Origin: Rhizobium sp. NXC24
GTDB lineage: Bacteria > Pseudomonadota > Alphaproteobacteria > Rhizobiales > Rhizobiaceae
DNA length: 64,000 bases
Assembly (NCBI RefSeq): GCF_002944315.1
Contig: NZ_CP024311.1
Location: 1,464,501 to 1,528,500, forward strand
Direction of reading: 5' to 3'
In this document: positions 42,939-52,831 of the stretch, piece by piece
How the letters are laid out: every line of letters begins with the position of its first letter
Numbering within the stretch: the first letter of the stretch is position 1
Notes under the pieces: model-generated
The model's input: only the letters and a program-made list of their open reading frames with translations
The model's database searches: none
Told to the model about the DNA's origin: nothing
Translations under genes and position numbers: made by a program

Positions 42939-43891
42939 GCGCCAGCTCCCTCGGTGCGCGGTCCCTGGTTTTGCGAGATCAGCAGCGCCTCCATGACCGC
43001 CATGCGCACCGCGACGCCCATTTCCACCTGTTCGGCGATGACGCTTTGCGGGCCGTCGGCCACCTCGGAGGCAATCTCGACGCCGCGGTTCATCGGGCCG
43101 GGATGCATGACCAGCGCATCTTCCTTGGCCGCCTTCAATGTCTCGGCATCGAGCCCATAGAAGTGGTAATATTCGCGCACCGACGGCACGAAGGCACCGG
43201 ACATCCGCTCGCGCTGCAGCCGCAGCATCATCACCACGTCGGCGTCCTTCAGTCCTTCCTTCATCGAATGGAAGACTTCCACGCCCATGTCGGCAATCCC
43301 GGCGGGCAGCAGCGTGGCGGGAGCCACGACCCGGACACGCGCACCCATGGCATTCAGCAGCAGGATATTGGAGCGTGCGACACGCGAATGCAGCACGTCG
43401 CCGCAGATCGCGACGATGATGCGCGAGAGCTTGCCCTTGGCGCGGCGAATGGTCAGTGCGTCGAGCAGCGCCTGCGTCGGATGCTCATGCTGGCCGTCGC
43501 CAGCATTGACGACGGAGCAGGAGACCTTTTGCGCCAGCAGCGAGGCAGCACCGGCGCTGGAGTGGCGGATGACGAGGACATCGGGACGCATGGCGTTCAG
43601 TGTCATCGCCGTGTCGATCAGCGTTTCGCCCTTCTTTACGGAGGAATTGCCGACCGACATGTTCATGACGTCGGCGCCGAGCCGCTTGCCGGCCAGTTCG
43701 AAGGATGCTTGCGTGCGGGTCGAGGCTTCGAAAAAGAGATTGATCTGCGTCAGCCCGCGAAGCGTCGATGTCTTCTTTTCGCGCTGCCGGCTGATCTTCA
43801 CTGCCTCGTCGGCCTTGTCGAGAAGATAGGTGATATCTTGTTCGGTGAGGCCCTTGATGCCGATGAGGTGGCGGTGGGGGAAGAAGAACAT
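42935..43891 (-). CDS. pyrB: Aspartate carbamoyltransferase, catalytic subunit
   Basis: This 318-residue enzyme joins carbamoyl phosphate and aspartate in pyrimidine synthesis. The carbamoyl-phosphate loop [20 protein letters not shown] is near residue 55, and HPTQALLD near residue 140. The downstream pyrC' overlaps it, so the two products are probably made together as a complex. Confidence 0.95.
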   Translation of the reverse strand: MFFFPHRHLIGIKGLTEQDITYLLDKADEAVKISRQREKKTSTLRGLTQINLFFEASTRTQASFELAGKRLGADVMNMSVGNSSVKKGETLIDTAMTLNAMRPDVLVIRHSSAGAASLLAQKVSCSVVNAGDGQHEHPTQALLDALTIRRAKGKLSRIIVAICGDVLHSRVARSNILLLNAMGARVRVVAPATLLPAGIADMGVEVFHSMKEGLKDADVVMMLRLQRERMSGAFVPSVREYYHFYGLDAETLKAAKEDALVMHPGPMNRGVEIASEVADGPQSVIAEQVEMGVAVRMAVMEALLISQNQGPRTEGAGA

Positions 43892-43946
43892 GACGCTGCC
43901 CTCCGGATTTCGTCAGGGGGTCTATAAAGAGGGAGCGCCTCAGGGG

Positions 43947-43975
43947 CAAGCGCGGGCTTTCGTTACGCCCGCTTG
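43947..43975. other. Bulged hairpin between pyrB and the AidB-like gene
   Basis: CAAGC-GC-GGGC (43947-43957) pairs with GCCCGCTTG (43967-43975) with a 2-base bulge and a 9-base loop. It lies in the shared 185-base upstream region of two divergent genes. It could be part of a pyrB leader, but no leader peptide or terminator was seen. Confidence 0.3.
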
Positions 43976-44076
43976 TTCCCCATGCAATTTCGCTCGAATC
44001 CCGCTACAGCAGCTATGCTGTTGGGAGACGAAAGTTCCAGTTTCCTTTTGCAACCCTCTTGCTCTACAAGCGATCC

Positions 44077-45735
44077 ATGACCCAACCGACCCGGACTGAC
44101 GACACATTTGCCGAACTGAACCAGCCGAGCCTCTGGTCCGGCATCAATGCCTATCGTTCCGATCCGCTGATCGTCGATTTGACGTCCGGTCTGCCGCGCT
44201 CGACGCGCGAAGATCTGGAGCAGATGGGCCGTTATGTCACCTCGCATGAGGCGCAGGAACTGGCGCGCATGGCGAACCAGGGCGCGCCGCAACTGCGCAC
44301 CCACGGCCCGCGTGGCGAACGGCTGGATGTGGTCGAGTTTCATCCGGCCTGGCATGCGCTGATGCGCCGCTCCATGGCGTCGGGCCTGCATTCCTCGATC
44401 TGGGATCCGCAGGCAGACCCGGAGGCCAAGGGCCAGTCGCACAAGGTCCGCGCCGCGCGCTTCTATCTGACCGCACAATTGGAATGCGGCCATCTCTGCC
44501 CGCTGACCATGACCAGCGCCTCGGTCGCGGCAATGATGGCATCTCCGGCCGTGCAGAAGGATTGGGCGCCGAAGATTCTCTCGCGCAAATATGATTCGTC
44601 CAACAAACCGGCCATGCAGAAAAGCGCCGTCACCATCGGCATGGGCATGACGGAAAAGCAGGGCGGCACGGATGTGCGCGCCAACAAGACGAGCGCCGAT
44701 AAGGTCAGCGACGGCATCTATCGGCTCTCGGGCCACAAATGGTTCATGTCGGCCCCGATGAGCGATGCTTTCATCATGCTGGCGCAGACCAAGGACGGCA
44801 TGGGCTGCTTCCTGGTGCCGCGCCTCCTCGAAGACGGTTCGGCCAACGGCCTGCAGTTTCAGCGGTTGAAGGACAAGCTCGGCAATCGCTCGAACGCGTC
44901 CTCCGAAGTCGAGTTCAGCGATACCTTCGGCTTCCTGCTCGGCGCGCCGGATGGCGGCATTCGCACCATTCTCGATATGGTGACGCTGACGCGCCTCGAT
45001 TGTGCACTGGCATCCGCCGGCATCATGCGGGCTTCGCTCGCCGAAGCCGTGCATCATGCCCGTGGCCGCAGCGTCTTCGGCAAGATGCTGGTCCATCAGC
45101 CGATCATGACGCGCGTACTTGCCGATATGGCGCTCGATGTCGCCGCGGCGACCGCACTCGCCTTCCGCTTGGCGGAGGCCTTCGACAAGGCAAGCAGCAG
45201 CAGCGAAGATGCCGCCTATGCCCGCGTCATGACGCCGGTTGCCAAATATTGGTGCTGCAAGATCGCGCCCGCGCTGATCTACGAGGCGATGGAGTGCATC
45301 GGCGGCAGCGGCTATATCGAGGAGCGCCCGATCGCCCGGCATTACCGCGAGGCGCCGGTCAATGCGATCTGGGAAGGCTCCGGCAACGTCATGGCGCTCG
45401 ACGTGCTGCGCGTTCTGAACCGGGGCAGGGATCTGTTCGAAACCGTCTTTGCCGGCCTTGCCCGCGACCTCGGCCCGGCCGGCAAGAAAACCATCGATGT
45501 TTTACGCGCCGCCATGGCGCTTTGCGAACAGGACGAAGGAGCAGCCCGCCTCTTGATCGAGCAGATGGCACTGGCCGCCGGCGCCGCCGAACTCTATCGC
45601 CTGGGCGCAGGCAAGATCGCCGATGCTTTCATAGAAACCCGCCTTGCGGGCGGCTGGCGCGCCACCTACGGCATGCTGGATGCCCGCTTCGATGCGAGCT
45701 ACATCGTCGATTTGTTGTATCCGCCGGCGACTTGA
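44077..45735 (+). CDS. AidB-like acyl-CoA dehydrogenase
   Basis: This 552-residue flavoprotein belongs to the AidB/isovaleryl-CoA dehydrogenase-like branch. It shows IGMGMTEKQGGTDVRANKT near residue 190, GHKWFMSAPMSDAF near residue 220 and YEAMECIGGSGYIEERP near residue 405. E. coli AidB binds DNA and protects against alkylation; whether this homologue does so or acts on acyl-CoA is open. The ATG at 44077 gives MTQPTRTDD; an earlier TTG was rejected. Confidence 0.88.
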   Translation: MTQPTRTDDTFAELNQPSLWSGINAYRSDPLIVDLTSGLPRSTREDLEQMGRYVTSHEAQELARMANQGAPQLRTHGPRGERLDVVEFHPAWHALMRRSMASGLHSSIWDPQADPEAKGQSHKVRAARFYLTAQLECGHLCPLTMTSASVAAMMASPAVQKDWAPKILSRKYDSSNKPAMQKSAVTIGMGMTEKQGGTDVRANKTSADKVSDGIYRLSGHKWFMSAPMSDAFIMLAQTKDGMGCFLVPRLLEDGSANGLQFQRLKDKLGNRSNASSEVEFSDTFGFLLGAPDGGIRTILDMVTLTRLDCALASAGIMRASLAEAVHHARGRSVFGKMLVHQPIMTRVLADMALDVAAATALAFRLAEAFDKASSSSEDAAYARVMTPVAKYWCCKIAPALIYEAMECIGGSGYIEERPIARHYREAPVNAIWEGSGNVMALDVLRVLNRGRDLFETVFAGLARDLGPAGKKTIDVLRAAMALCEQDEGAARLLIEQMALAAGAAELYRLGAGKIADAFIETRLAGGWRATYGMLDARFDASYIVDLLYPPAT

Positions 45736-45751
45736 TTGCCCCGGCTCGGAT

Positions 45752-46150
45752 TTATCCAGCTATTTGTAGACCGAGATGCTCAGACATTGGATCGAAATCC
45801 CGATCATCGTGAAGAAGCACGTGCCCTTCCTCGATGCAGAACGTGCCGATGATGACGTCTATGGTTTTTCGTACAGTAATTCCACGCTCTCGTAGAAAAC
45901 GATAGTTGCGTGCCGCTTTGACTGCAAATGCATCGTTCAGCATCGGTCGAACCGTAAATTGGCGAAGACTTCTTTCGATTAGAGCCGCATGCCGATCACC
46001 ACGGGCACCCTGAAGAACTTCGAGAAGTATAAGATCTCCAACCAAAATATCGGGAGGTCCTGCTGCTATCATATTTCGGAGACGACGCACGGCTTCCGTC
46101 TCTGCGTCGCGCAAAAGGGAAATCCAAACAGAGCTATCAACGACGATCAC
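45752..46150 (-). CDS. vapC: VapC-family PIN-domain toxin
   Basis: This 132-residue PIN-domain ribonuclease has all four acidic active-site positions: Asp5 (VDSSVW), Glu44 (LLEVLQG), Asp98 (TIDVIIG) and the Asp115/116/118 cluster (HDDRDF). VapC toxins cleave tRNA or rRNA. The GTG start overlaps the vapB stop (GTGA), the usual coupled arrangement. Confidence 0.88.
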   Translation of the reverse strand: MIVVDSSVWISLLRDAETEAVRRLRNMIAAGPPDILVGDLILLEVLQGARGDRHAALIERSLRQFTVRPMLNDAFAVKAARNYRFLRERGITVRKTIDVIIGTFCIEEGHVLLHDDRDFDPMSEHLGLQIAG

Positions 46151-46347
46151 TGTTGTCGATCTCTTCGCATCTCTTCCAGATCGCCTTCCCATCCAAGCCC
46201 TGCAAGGTCCTCGAGCGCTCGTCTCTGGCGATGCCAACGAACTACACTCCGCAGAGCTTCCTCAACGGTCGCTTTTTTTGTCGACTGTCCTGTCGCAGCC
46301 ATTGCTTCTGCGATTAGCGCGTCATCAATTTCTATATTTGTTCGCAT
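46147..46347 (-). CDS. vapB: VapB-family antitoxin
   Basis: This 66-residue protein opens with MRTNIEIDDALIAEAMAATG, a ribbon-helix-helix DNA-binding fold of the VapB/type II antitoxin kind, and has a charged C-terminal tail (WEGDLEEMRRDRQQ) that would bind VapC. It presumably represses its own operon through the inverted repeat just upstream. Confidence 0.87.
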   Translation of the reverse strand: MRTNIEIDDALIAEAMAATGQSTKKATVEEALRSVVRWHRQRRALEDLAGLGWEGDLEEMRRDRQQ

Positions 46348-46358
46348 TTGCAATCTCG

Positions 46359-46386
46359 TGTGTATGCCAATAAAGAATTATACACA
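46359..46386. promoter_or_regulatory. Probable VapB operator
   Basis: TGTGTAT (46359-46365) and ATACACA (46380-46386) form an inverted repeat centred about 25 bases before vapB. Position and symmetry fit autoregulation by the VapBC complex. Confidence 0.55.
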
Positions 46387-46432
46387 TCGATCCCTGGGAT
46401 CGCAAACGCGAAAGCAGCCATTGAGGGTATCC

Positions 46433-47050
46433 ATGATCAATCTCCGCCCGGTCCAACCCGATGACATCGATCAGCTCTATATCATCTCCCTGGTCACCGG
46501 CGATGCCGGCATGGATGCCACGGCGCTCCATCGTGATGGACGGCTGATAGGGCATATTTATTCGGTGCCCTATGCGACCCTTAGCCCGGAAACCGTTTTC
46601 GTCGCCGAAGATGGGGAGGGTGTCTGCGGCTATATTGCCGGGGTCTTCGATACGGTTGCTTTCGAGGAAAGGCTGGAACGTGAGTGGTGGCCGGCGCTGC
46701 GCAAACGCTATGCGGAGCCATCCGGCGATGCTTCGACCTGGGATGCGGATCAGCAGAGAAGCTTTACGATCCACCATCCGAAGCGAGCGCCCACGGCTCT
46801 TACCGATCCGTTCCCGGCGCATATTCATATGAATCTTTTACCGCGCACGCAGGGGCAGGGCATCGGTAGCGCGCTTCTCGACAGATGGCTTTCCAATGCC
46901 CGCACCCAAGGCGTCAAGGGCGTGCATCTGGGGGCAAATATCGGTAACCACAATGGCATGCGCTTCTGGGCATCGCGCGGATTTTCCCGGCTGGAACTGC
47001 CGCCAGAATTGACATCGCAGACCACCGTCTGGTTCGGCCAATCTCTCTAA
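46433..47050 (+). CDS. GNAT family N-acetyltransferase
   Basis: This 205-residue protein has the acetyl-CoA loop RTQGQGIGSALLDRW near residue 140 and the C-terminal LGANIGNHNGMRFWASRGF pattern. It is close to the family that includes eukaryotic-like O-GlcNAcase C-terminal GNAT domains, but substrate is unknown. GAGGG precedes the ATG; longer in-frame sequence upstream overlaps vapBC and was excluded. Confidence 0.82.
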   Translation: MINLRPVQPDDIDQLYIISLVTGDAGMDATALHRDGRLIGHIYSVPYATLSPETVFVAEDGEGVCGYIAGVFDTVAFEERLEREWWPALRKRYAEPSGDASTWDADQQRSFTIHHPKRAPTALTDPFPAHIHMNLLPRTQGQGIGSALLDRWLSNARTQGVKGVHLGANIGNHNGMRFWASRGFSRLELPPELTSQTTVWFGQSL

Positions 47051-47153
47051 TCTGTGGATTGCACAGCTTTAACTCTGTCGAAGTTCATCGGCTCGTTGTT
47101 CCCTTCTGTGCGGCTTGTTATTCACCGTCTGGTGACAGGTTGGGGCCGAGATA

Positions 47154-47813
47154 ATGCCAAGCGCAAACGCCGTTTTGAGAAAACCGATCGAAACACCCGC
47201 CGAGCCGGAGAAGCGGGTGCGCAACCGCGCCGCCACCGAGCAGGCGATCCTGGATGCTGCGAAACGGCTCCTGGCGGAGGAAGGCTTCCAGAATTTCGGC
47301 ATCAACGCGGTTGCCCGCGGTGCCGGCTGCGACAAGCAATTGATCTATCGCTACTATGGCGGTCTCGATGGCCTGGTGGAGGCGATCGGCACCGATCTCG
47401 GAAGCTGGGTGACGGATCGCATTCCCGACGATACCGGCGGCATGTTCCTGCTGACCTATGGCGACCTGATGGAACGATTGGCCCTGCTTTTCCTCGATGC
47501 ATTGCGCGCCGATCCGCTGATGCGCCGCATCGTCGCGTGGGAGGTGTCCGAAAATACCGAGCAGGTGCGGCGGCTGTCGGAAGCCCGCTCGAAAGCGCTG
47601 GCTGGCTGGATAGAGCGCATGCGCGGCTCGCTTACACCGCCGAAGGGGATCGATGCGATCGGCGTCAATGCCATGATCTTCGCCGCCATCCAGCATCTCG
47701 TGCTTTCGGCGACCGTCAGCGGCCAATGCGCCGGTCTTGCCCTGAAAACGTCGAAGGACTGGGAGAAGGCCGCTACCGCCCTGAAGCGGATCGTGCGCGG
47801 CGTTTACGGCTGA
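47154..47813 (+). CDS. TetR family transcriptional regulator
   Basis: This 219-residue regulator has an N-terminal helix-turn-helix at residues about 25-70 (TEQAILDAAKRLLAEEGFQN, then YRYYGGLDGLVEAI). The C-terminal ligand/dimerisation domain is unassigned. No adjacent operon clearly indicates its target. Confidence 0.88.
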   Translation: MPSANAVLRKPIETPAEPEKRVRNRAATEQAILDAAKRLLAEEGFQNFGINAVARGAGCDKQLIYRYYGGLDGLVEAIGTDLGSWVTDRIPDDTGGMFLLTYGDLMERLALLFLDALRADPLMRRIVAWEVSENTEQVRRLSEARSKALAGWIERMRGSLTPPKGIDAIGVNAMIFAAIQHLVLSATVSGQCAGLALKTSKDWEKAATALKRIVRGVYG

Positions 47814-47861
47814 CATTTCAGCCGCGCAGGAGATATCCACAGCCGCGCCTGGGCGTTAACC

Positions 47862-47876
47862 TTAACAAATGGTTTA
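47862..47876. promoter_or_regulatory. CtrA-like box upstream of small membrane protein genes
   Basis: TTAA-N7-TTTA (47862-47876) differs at one base from the CtrA consensus TTAA-N7-TTAA. Additional GTTAAC half-sites lie at 47855 and 47892. CtrA is the target of the DivK pathway encoded at 29730. Confidence 0.3.
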
Positions 47877-47909
47877 CATTGCGCCGCAACGGTTAACTGG
47901 CCACTGTAG

Positions 47910-48116
47910 GTGGATAAATTGTTAACCACCGAGCGTGCAGCCATGGGGTCGAGACCCGCAAAAATCGTGTTCCTTGTCGCGGCGATGATGTTCTTCGCCG
48001 TACTGGCACTCGACATAGCGGTACCGGCACTGGTTTTGAGCGCCATGGCACTGTCGAACTGGCTTGTCCTTTCGACTGAAGCGACGCAATACCCGCGTCG
48101 AAGGGAAACCGCATGA
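47910..48116 (+). CDS. Small membrane protein, coupled to the next gene
   Basis: The frame encodes up to 68 residues from a GTG, or 57 from the ATG at 47943. Residues about 17-55 are strongly hydrophobic (KIVFLVAAMMFFAVLALDIA and beyond), enough for one or two membrane helices. Its stop overlaps the next ATG (ATGA), which supports a real gene. No family was recognised. Confidence 0.45.
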   Translation: MDKLLTTERAAMGSRPAKIVFLVAAMMFFAVLALDIAVPALVLSAMALSNWLVLSTEATQYPRRRETA

Positions 48117-48445
48117 AGTGGTTGCTGATATGCTGGGCCGCACCCGTCTCGTTTCTCGGGGCGTGGTACTATCTTTCCTACTACGACATGAGTTTCGGCG
48201 TCTTCATGTTCACGCGGCAGATGCACGATCTCGTTTTTGATATCTACGGCAAGATCCTCGGCATCCCGCCCGAAACCATTCCGCCGCTGGTCGCCCGCGC
48301 CATCGCTTTCGACAGCCTGCTGGTCTTCGCCATCATAGGCTTCCGCAAGCGCGCCGTTATCCTGGAATGGTGGAAGAGCCGTCAGGTCTCGAGATCGGGA
48401 AAAACCGGCCTGCCGAGTGCCGAAAGCCTGTCCAAGGCGCCCTGA
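48113..48445 (+). CDS. Conserved small membrane protein (DUF6105-like)
   Basis: This 110-residue protein has two hydrophobic segments (residues about 3-22 and 60-80) and the Trp/Tyr-rich motif [19 protein letters not shown] recall similar rhizobial proteins under DUF6105, but the assignment is tentative. Its 3' end overlaps the convergent ruvX by 64 bases. Confidence 0.65.
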   Translation: MKWLLICWAAPVSFLGAWYYLSYYDMSFGVFMFTRQMHDLVFDIYGKILGIPPETIPPLVARAIAFDSLLVFAIIGFRKRAVILEWWKSRQVSRSGKTGLPSAESLSKAP

Positions 48446-48876
48446 AGAATGAAGCTTGCGGCTGCCGAGTCGATGCGCTCGGCGCGTTTCGCACGCGAGA
48501 CGTCCATTTCCAGCAGCGCCCGCTCAGCGGCGACCGTCGACAGCCGCTCATCCCAGAAGACGAAGGGCAGGTCGGTCTTGTCAGCCATGCTGCGCACGAA
48601 GGCCCGTGTCGCCTGCACGCGCGGCCCTGCCGAACCATCCATGTTCATCGGCAGGCCGATGACGAAGGCCGCGACTTTCTCCTTTTCAGCGAAGGAAAGC
48701 AGCACCTGCGCATCCTGGGTGAACTTCACACGCTTGATCACCGGGCGCGGCGTGGCAAACCGCCGGCCGAGATCGGACATGGCGAGCCCGATGGTCTTGG
48801 TGCCGAGATCGAGCCCGGCGATCGGCTGGCCGGGCAGGAGCATCACGGCGAGGTCTTCGATGGTCAGCGTCGTCAT
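48382..48876 (-). CDS. ruvX: Putative pre-16S rRNA nuclease / Holliday junction resolvase YqgF
   Basis: This 164-residue RNase H-fold protein has the YqgF motifs [16 protein letters not shown] near residue 20, [15 protein letters not shown] near residue 72, and [16 protein letters not shown] near residue 108. YqgF trims the 5' end of 16S rRNA in E. coli. The ATG at 48876 was chosen over an in-frame TTG at 48897. The gene converges on and overlaps the preceding membrane-protein gene. Confidence 0.93.
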   Translation of the reverse strand: MTTLTIEDLAVMLLPGQPIAGLDLGTKTIGLAMSDLGRRFATPRPVIKRVKFTQDAQVLLSFAEKEKVAAFVIGLPMNMDGSAGPRVQATRAFVRSMADKTDLPFVFWDERLSTVAAERALLEMDVSRAKRAERIDSAAASFILQGALDRLSALGRPVFPDLET

Positions 48877-48994
48877 CAGGCTATCGTCCCCCGTCAAAAC
48901 AAATTGAAGTCCGCACCGCTTTTCTTTGTGACGGTTTCGGATATGTCCTAAGACACCAGTCTTGCATTAGAAATCAAGTATTAAGGAGAAATCC

Positions 48995-49699
48995 ATGAAG
49001 ATCACTTGGCTCGGCCACTCCGCCTTTCGCATCGAAACGGCCAAGGCCAAAATCCTTATCGATCCGTTCCTGACCTATAATTCGTCCTTTGCCGGCCTCG
49101 ATATGAAGGACGCCACCGCGGGCATCACCCACATCCTCTTGACCCATGGTCATGGCGATCACGTCGGCGACACTATTCAGATCGCCAAGGACACCGGCGC
49201 CGTCGTTCTCGCCAATGCCGATCTCGCCGCCTGGCTCGGCAGCAAGGGTGTCGAGAAGCTGGAAATGGGCAATACCGGCGGCACCATCTCTTTGGGTAGC
49301 TTCTCGGCGACCTTCACCAACGCGCTGCACTCCTCTGCCCAACTCACTGAGGACGGTGTTTCGCATTCTCTCGGCAACGCGAACGGCCTGATGCTGCATT
49401 TCGACGACGAGCCGACGCTGTTCCACATGGGCGATACGGACATCTTTTCCGATATGGCCCTGATCAACGAACTGCATCAGCCTGATATCGGCATCGTGCC
49501 GATCGGTGACCGCTTCACCATGGGCGGCGCGGTTGCCGCGCTCGCCTGCCAGCGCTACTTCAACTTCAAGACCGCCATTCCCTGCCACTACGGCACTTTC
49601 CCGATCATCGACCAGACGCCGGAAAAGTTCATCGCCGGCCTGGAAGGTTCGAAGACGGCCGTCGCGGCACCGAAGCCGGGCGGCAGCGTTTCCGCCTGA
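48995..49699 (+). CDS. UPF0173 family metal-dependent hydrolase
   Basis: This 234-residue metallo-beta-lactamase-fold protein begins [14 protein letters not shown] and has the metal motif [11 protein letters not shown] (His51, His53, Asp55, His56). It matches the UPF0173 family, substrate unknown. AAGGAG before the ATG is a strong ribosome-binding site. Confidence 0.92.
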   Translation: MKITWLGHSAFRIETAKAKILIDPFLTYNSSFAGLDMKDATAGITHILLTHGHGDHVGDTIQIAKDTGAVVLANADLAAWLGSKGVEKLEMGNTGGTISLGSFSATFTNALHSSAQLTEDGVSHSLGNANGLMLHFDDEPTLFHMGDTDIFSDMALINELHQPDIGIVPIGDRFTMGGAVAALACQRYFNFKTAIPCHYGTFPIIDQTPEKFIAGLEGSKTAVAAPKPGGSVSA

Positions 49700-49787
49700 C
49701 AAAAGTACGTTGCGTATGGCGGACATGGCCTTTATAGCGTGGTGAAAATCAATTGTTTGTTGATTAATCAACTATCCGGAGAATGCC

Positions 49788-50075
49788 ATGTCCGTCGATC
49801 TCGCCACCGTCAAACGCGTCGCCCATCTTGCGCGTATCGCCGTCAATGAGGACGAAGCACAGCGGATGATGGGCGAGTTGAACGGCATTCTGGGCTTCGT
49901 CGAGCAGCTTTCCGAAGTGAATGTCGATGGTGTAGAAGCCATGACCTCCGTCACGCCGATGGCGATGAAGAAGCGGACGGATGGTGTCACCGATGGCAGC
50001 AAGGCCTCCGACATCGTCGCCAATGCGCCGAATACCGATCAGAATTTCTTCCTCGTTCCCAAAGTTGTTGAATAA
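49788..50075 (+). CDS. gatC: Asp/Glu-tRNA amidotransferase subunit C
   Basis: This 95-residue subunit stabilises GatAB, the enzyme that converts Glu-tRNA-Gln or Asp-tRNA-Asn to the amidated form. [20 protein letters not shown] and the C-terminal [10 protein letters not shown] are diagnostic. gatA follows after 56 bases. Confidence 0.95.
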   Translation: MSVDLATVKRVAHLARIAVNEDEAQRMMGELNGILGFVEQLSEVNVDGVEAMTSVTPMAMKKRTDGVTDGSKASDIVANAPNTDQNFFLVPKVVE

Positions 50076-50131
50076 CGGCCGCACGAGCCTGTTCCGACCC
50101 ATTGCCCTCATTAGATCTGAAGCGAAACAAG

Positions 50132-51613
50132 ATGAGTGAACTGACCAGCCTGACCATCGCCGAAGCTCGCGACAAACTGCGCGCCAAGGATATCACCGCC
50201 ACCGAATTGACCGAGGCCTATCTTTCGGCGATCGAGGCGGCCAATGCTCAGTTCAATGCCTATGTGAAGGTGACGCCGCAAAAGGCGCTTGCAATGGCCA
50301 AGGTCTCGGACGCCCGCCTTGCTGAAGGCAAAGCCGGCGCGCTGGAAGGCATTCCGCTCGGCATCAAGGACCTGTTCGGCACCGAAGGCATTCATACGCA
50401 GGCCTGCAGCCACATCCTGGACGGCTTCGAGCCGCACTATGAATCGACTGTCACGCAGAACCTCTGGAACGACGGTGCTGTCATGCTGGGCAAGCTCAAC
50501 ATGGATGAGTTCGCCATGGGCTCCTCCAACGAGACCTCCTATTACGGCCCCGTGATCAACCCCTGGCGCGCCGCAGGCTCCAACCAGCAGCTCGTTCCCG
50601 GGGGCTCCTCGGGCGGTTCGGCCGCTGCCGTTGCCGCGCATCTCTGCGCGGGCGCCACCGCTACTGACACCGGCGGCTCCATTCGCCAGCCCGCCGCCTT
50701 CACCGGCACGGTCGGCATCAAGCCGACCTATGGCCGCTGCTCGCGCTGGGGCATCGTCGCCTTCGCCTCGTCGCTCGACCAGGCTGGCCCGATCGCTCGC
50801 GATGTTCGCGACGCTGCCATCCTGCTGAAGTCGATGGCGAGCGTTGATGCCAAAGATACGACCTCCGTCGATCTGCCCGTGCCGGATTACGAAGCCTCGC
50901 TGGGTAAATCGCTCAAGGGCATGAAGATCGGCATCCCGAACGAATACCGTGTCGACGGCATGCCGGAAGAGATCGAGACTCTTTGGCAGCAGGGCATCGC
51001 CTGGCTGAAGGATGCCGGCGCCGAGATCGTCAACATCTCCCTGCCGCACACGAAATATGCCCTGCCGGCCTATTACATCGTTGCGCCTGCCGAGGCGTCC
51101 TCGAACCTCGCCCGTTACGACGGCGTGCGCTATGGCCTGCGCGTCGACGGCGAGAATATCGTCGACATGTACGAGAAGACGCGCGCTGCCGGCTTCGGCC
51201 AGGAAGTCAAGCGCCGCATCATGATCGGCACTTACGTGCTCTCGGCCGGCTATTACGACGCCTATTATCTGCGTGCCCAGAAGGTCCGCACGCTGATCAA
51301 GCGCGATTTCGAACTCGCCTTCCACGCCGGCGTCGACGCCATCCTGACGCCCGCCACGCCGTCTTCGGCCTTCGGCATCGCCGACGAAAACTTGGCTTCC
51401 GATCCGGTCAAGATGTACCTCAACGACATCTTCACGGTGACGGTCAACATGGCCGGTCTCCCCGGCATCGCCGTCCCCGCCGGCCTCGACCCGAAGGGCC
51501 TGCCGCTCGGCCTGCAACTCATCGGCAAGCCATTCGACGAGGAAACCCTGTTCAAGACCGCCCACGTCATCGAACAGGCTGCCGGCAAGTTCACGCCGGC
51601 GAAGTGGTGGTAA
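50132..51613 (+). CDS. gatA: Asp/Glu-tRNA amidotransferase subunit A
   Basis: This 493-residue amidase supplies ammonia from glutamine. The Ser-cisSer-Lys triad is visible as Lys79 ([10 protein letters not shown]), Ser159 (GGSSGGS) and Ser183 ([11 protein letters not shown]). Length is normal. It is followed on the opposite strand by a YjhX-family gene, so gatB is about 1.2 kb further on. Confidence 0.96.
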   Translation: MSELTSLTIAEARDKLRAKDITATELTEAYLSAIEAANAQFNAYVKVTPQKALAMAKVSDARLAEGKAGALEGIPLGIKDLFGTEGIHTQACSHILDGFEPHYESTVTQNLWNDGAVMLGKLNMDEFAMGSSNETSYYGPVINPWRAAGSNQQLVPGGSSGGSAAAVAAHLCAGATATDTGGSIRQPAAFTGTVGIKPTYGRCSRWGIVAFASSLDQAGPIARDVRDAAILLKSMASVDAKDTTSVDLPVPDYEASLGKSLKGMKIGIPNEYRVDGMPEEIETLWQQGIAWLKDAGAEIVNISLPHTKYALPAYYIVAPAEASSNLARYDGVRYGLRVDGENIVDMYEKTRAAGFGQEVKRRIMIGTYVLSAGYYDAYYLRAQKVRTLIKRDFELAFHAGVDAILTPATPSSAFGIADENLASDPVKMYLNDIFTVTVNMAGLPGIAVPAGLDPKGLPLGLQLIGKPFDEETLFKTAHVIEQAAGKFTPAKWW

Positions 51614-51687
51614 GCAGCGATTAGCGCCCAACATCAAAGCGGCAAAGGATAAAGTGGAGCCTGACAAGGGCTCCACTTTCGTCAGTT

Positions 51688-51945
51688 TTACCTATTATCC
51701 AACTGCGCCCTCACTAGCCTCAGTCCCTGTTCGGTAATCTGATAAGGATGACCGCCCGAGGATTTGATGGCTCTTAGGCGTTTGAGTTTGCGGAAGAGAT
51801 CGAGGCCGAAGCCGGGATAGAGCCAGCCGTCGCGTGTGAAGCAGCGGACCGTCTCGATCTTCTTGTTTTCGGCGCGGTTGATTTCAATGCGCCCGCCTTG
51901 GGCGAGCAGATGCAGGATGCGCTGTTCGGCGCGCGAAATATCCAT
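51688..51945 (-). CDS. YjhX family (UPF0386) protein, putative toxin
   Basis: This 85-residue protein starts MDISRAEQRILHLLAQGGRI and contains ETVRCFTRDGWLYPG, matching UPF0386/YjhX. In E. coli, YjhX is the proposed toxin and YjhQ, a GNAT protein, its antitoxin. A GNAT gene lies 299 bases away but divergently, so this is not the E. coli operon arrangement. Longer in-frame sequence upstream was excluded because the family begins at this Met. Confidence 0.82.
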   Translation of the reverse strand: MDISRAEQRILHLLAQGGRIEINRAENKKIETVRCFTRDGWLYPGFGLDLFRKLKRLRAIKSSGGHPYQITEQGLRLVRAQLDNR

Positions 51946-52244
51946 GGTTTTCAAGATCCGGAAAGCGCCGTAAGGCGCGACAAAACGATCCGACATTCCC
52001 TTGCGGAAAGTCGGGGCTTCGTTTCGGGCCCAGCGCGCAAGAAGACTTGCGGGCGGGGCCTTTACCGGGTCTGAGAAAAGGTGGACATCAAGACTCCATT
52101 GATGCGCCATATCTAAAGCAGGTTGTACCCGCCGGTCAAGTTTCACCCTCGTTAAACATAGGCCGCCATCCAGCGCCCGTTCTCATTTGGTGGCTGGAAA
52201 AAGCCCTTTTCCGGTGTTTTACTGCTGAAAACGGCGGGGGCCTG

Positions 52245-52754
52245 ATGATCCACATTCGCAACGCGCACGAAGGAGAGATGGAGATATTGGCCAATATCGG
52301 CCTGCGCTCATGGCAGGCGGCCATGGGGTCGATCGGCGGCACGGACGCGCTGCTCGAAAGTGCCAGCGAAGCCTTCTCGAACTTCACCCGCGGCGCCTGG
52401 CTGACGATCACGGTCGTGGAGCTGAACGGAGTGGTTACCGGTTGGGCAGCCCGTGAAGCCTTGGACGAGAATATCTCCGATTTCTGGATCGATCCCGATC
52501 ATCTGCGGCAGGGACTTGGTTCGGCGCTGCTGGCGCAGATCGAAAAGGATGTTCGGGAGCAGGGGTTGGAGAAGATCGCGGTGCAGACCCACGCCGAAAA
52601 CAGCGATGCGATCGAATTCTTCAAGGCACACGGCTATGCCATTCATTGGCTTTCCGTCGACTATTCTCCGAAGCTCGATCGCGACGTGCCGACGGTCGGA
52701 CTTTCGAAAGCGCTGCTCGATAGCGACGACGGGACGTATGGCGCGGGCTTATAG
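52245..52754 (+). CDS. GNAT family N-acetyltransferase
   Basis: This 169-residue protein has the acetyl-CoA motif [19 protein letters not shown] near residue 85 and [17 protein letters not shown], standard for GNAT. GGCGGGGGCC before the ATG supports the start. It ends 77 bases before gatB. Substrate unknown. Confidence 0.85.
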   Translation: MIHIRNAHEGEMEILANIGLRSWQAAMGSIGGTDALLESASEAFSNFTRGAWLTITVVELNGVVTGWAAREALDENISDFWIDPDHLRQGLGSALLAQIEKDVREQGLEKIAVQTHAENSDAIEFFKAHGYAIHWLSVDYSPKLDRDVPTVGLSKALLDSDDGTYGAGL

Positions 52755-52831
52755 GTGCTGAAAGTCTTGCGCCGCACCGCCAATTGCTCTACCTCACAAA
52801 GTTCAGAAGAACAGCATTTCAAGAGCCTCTC

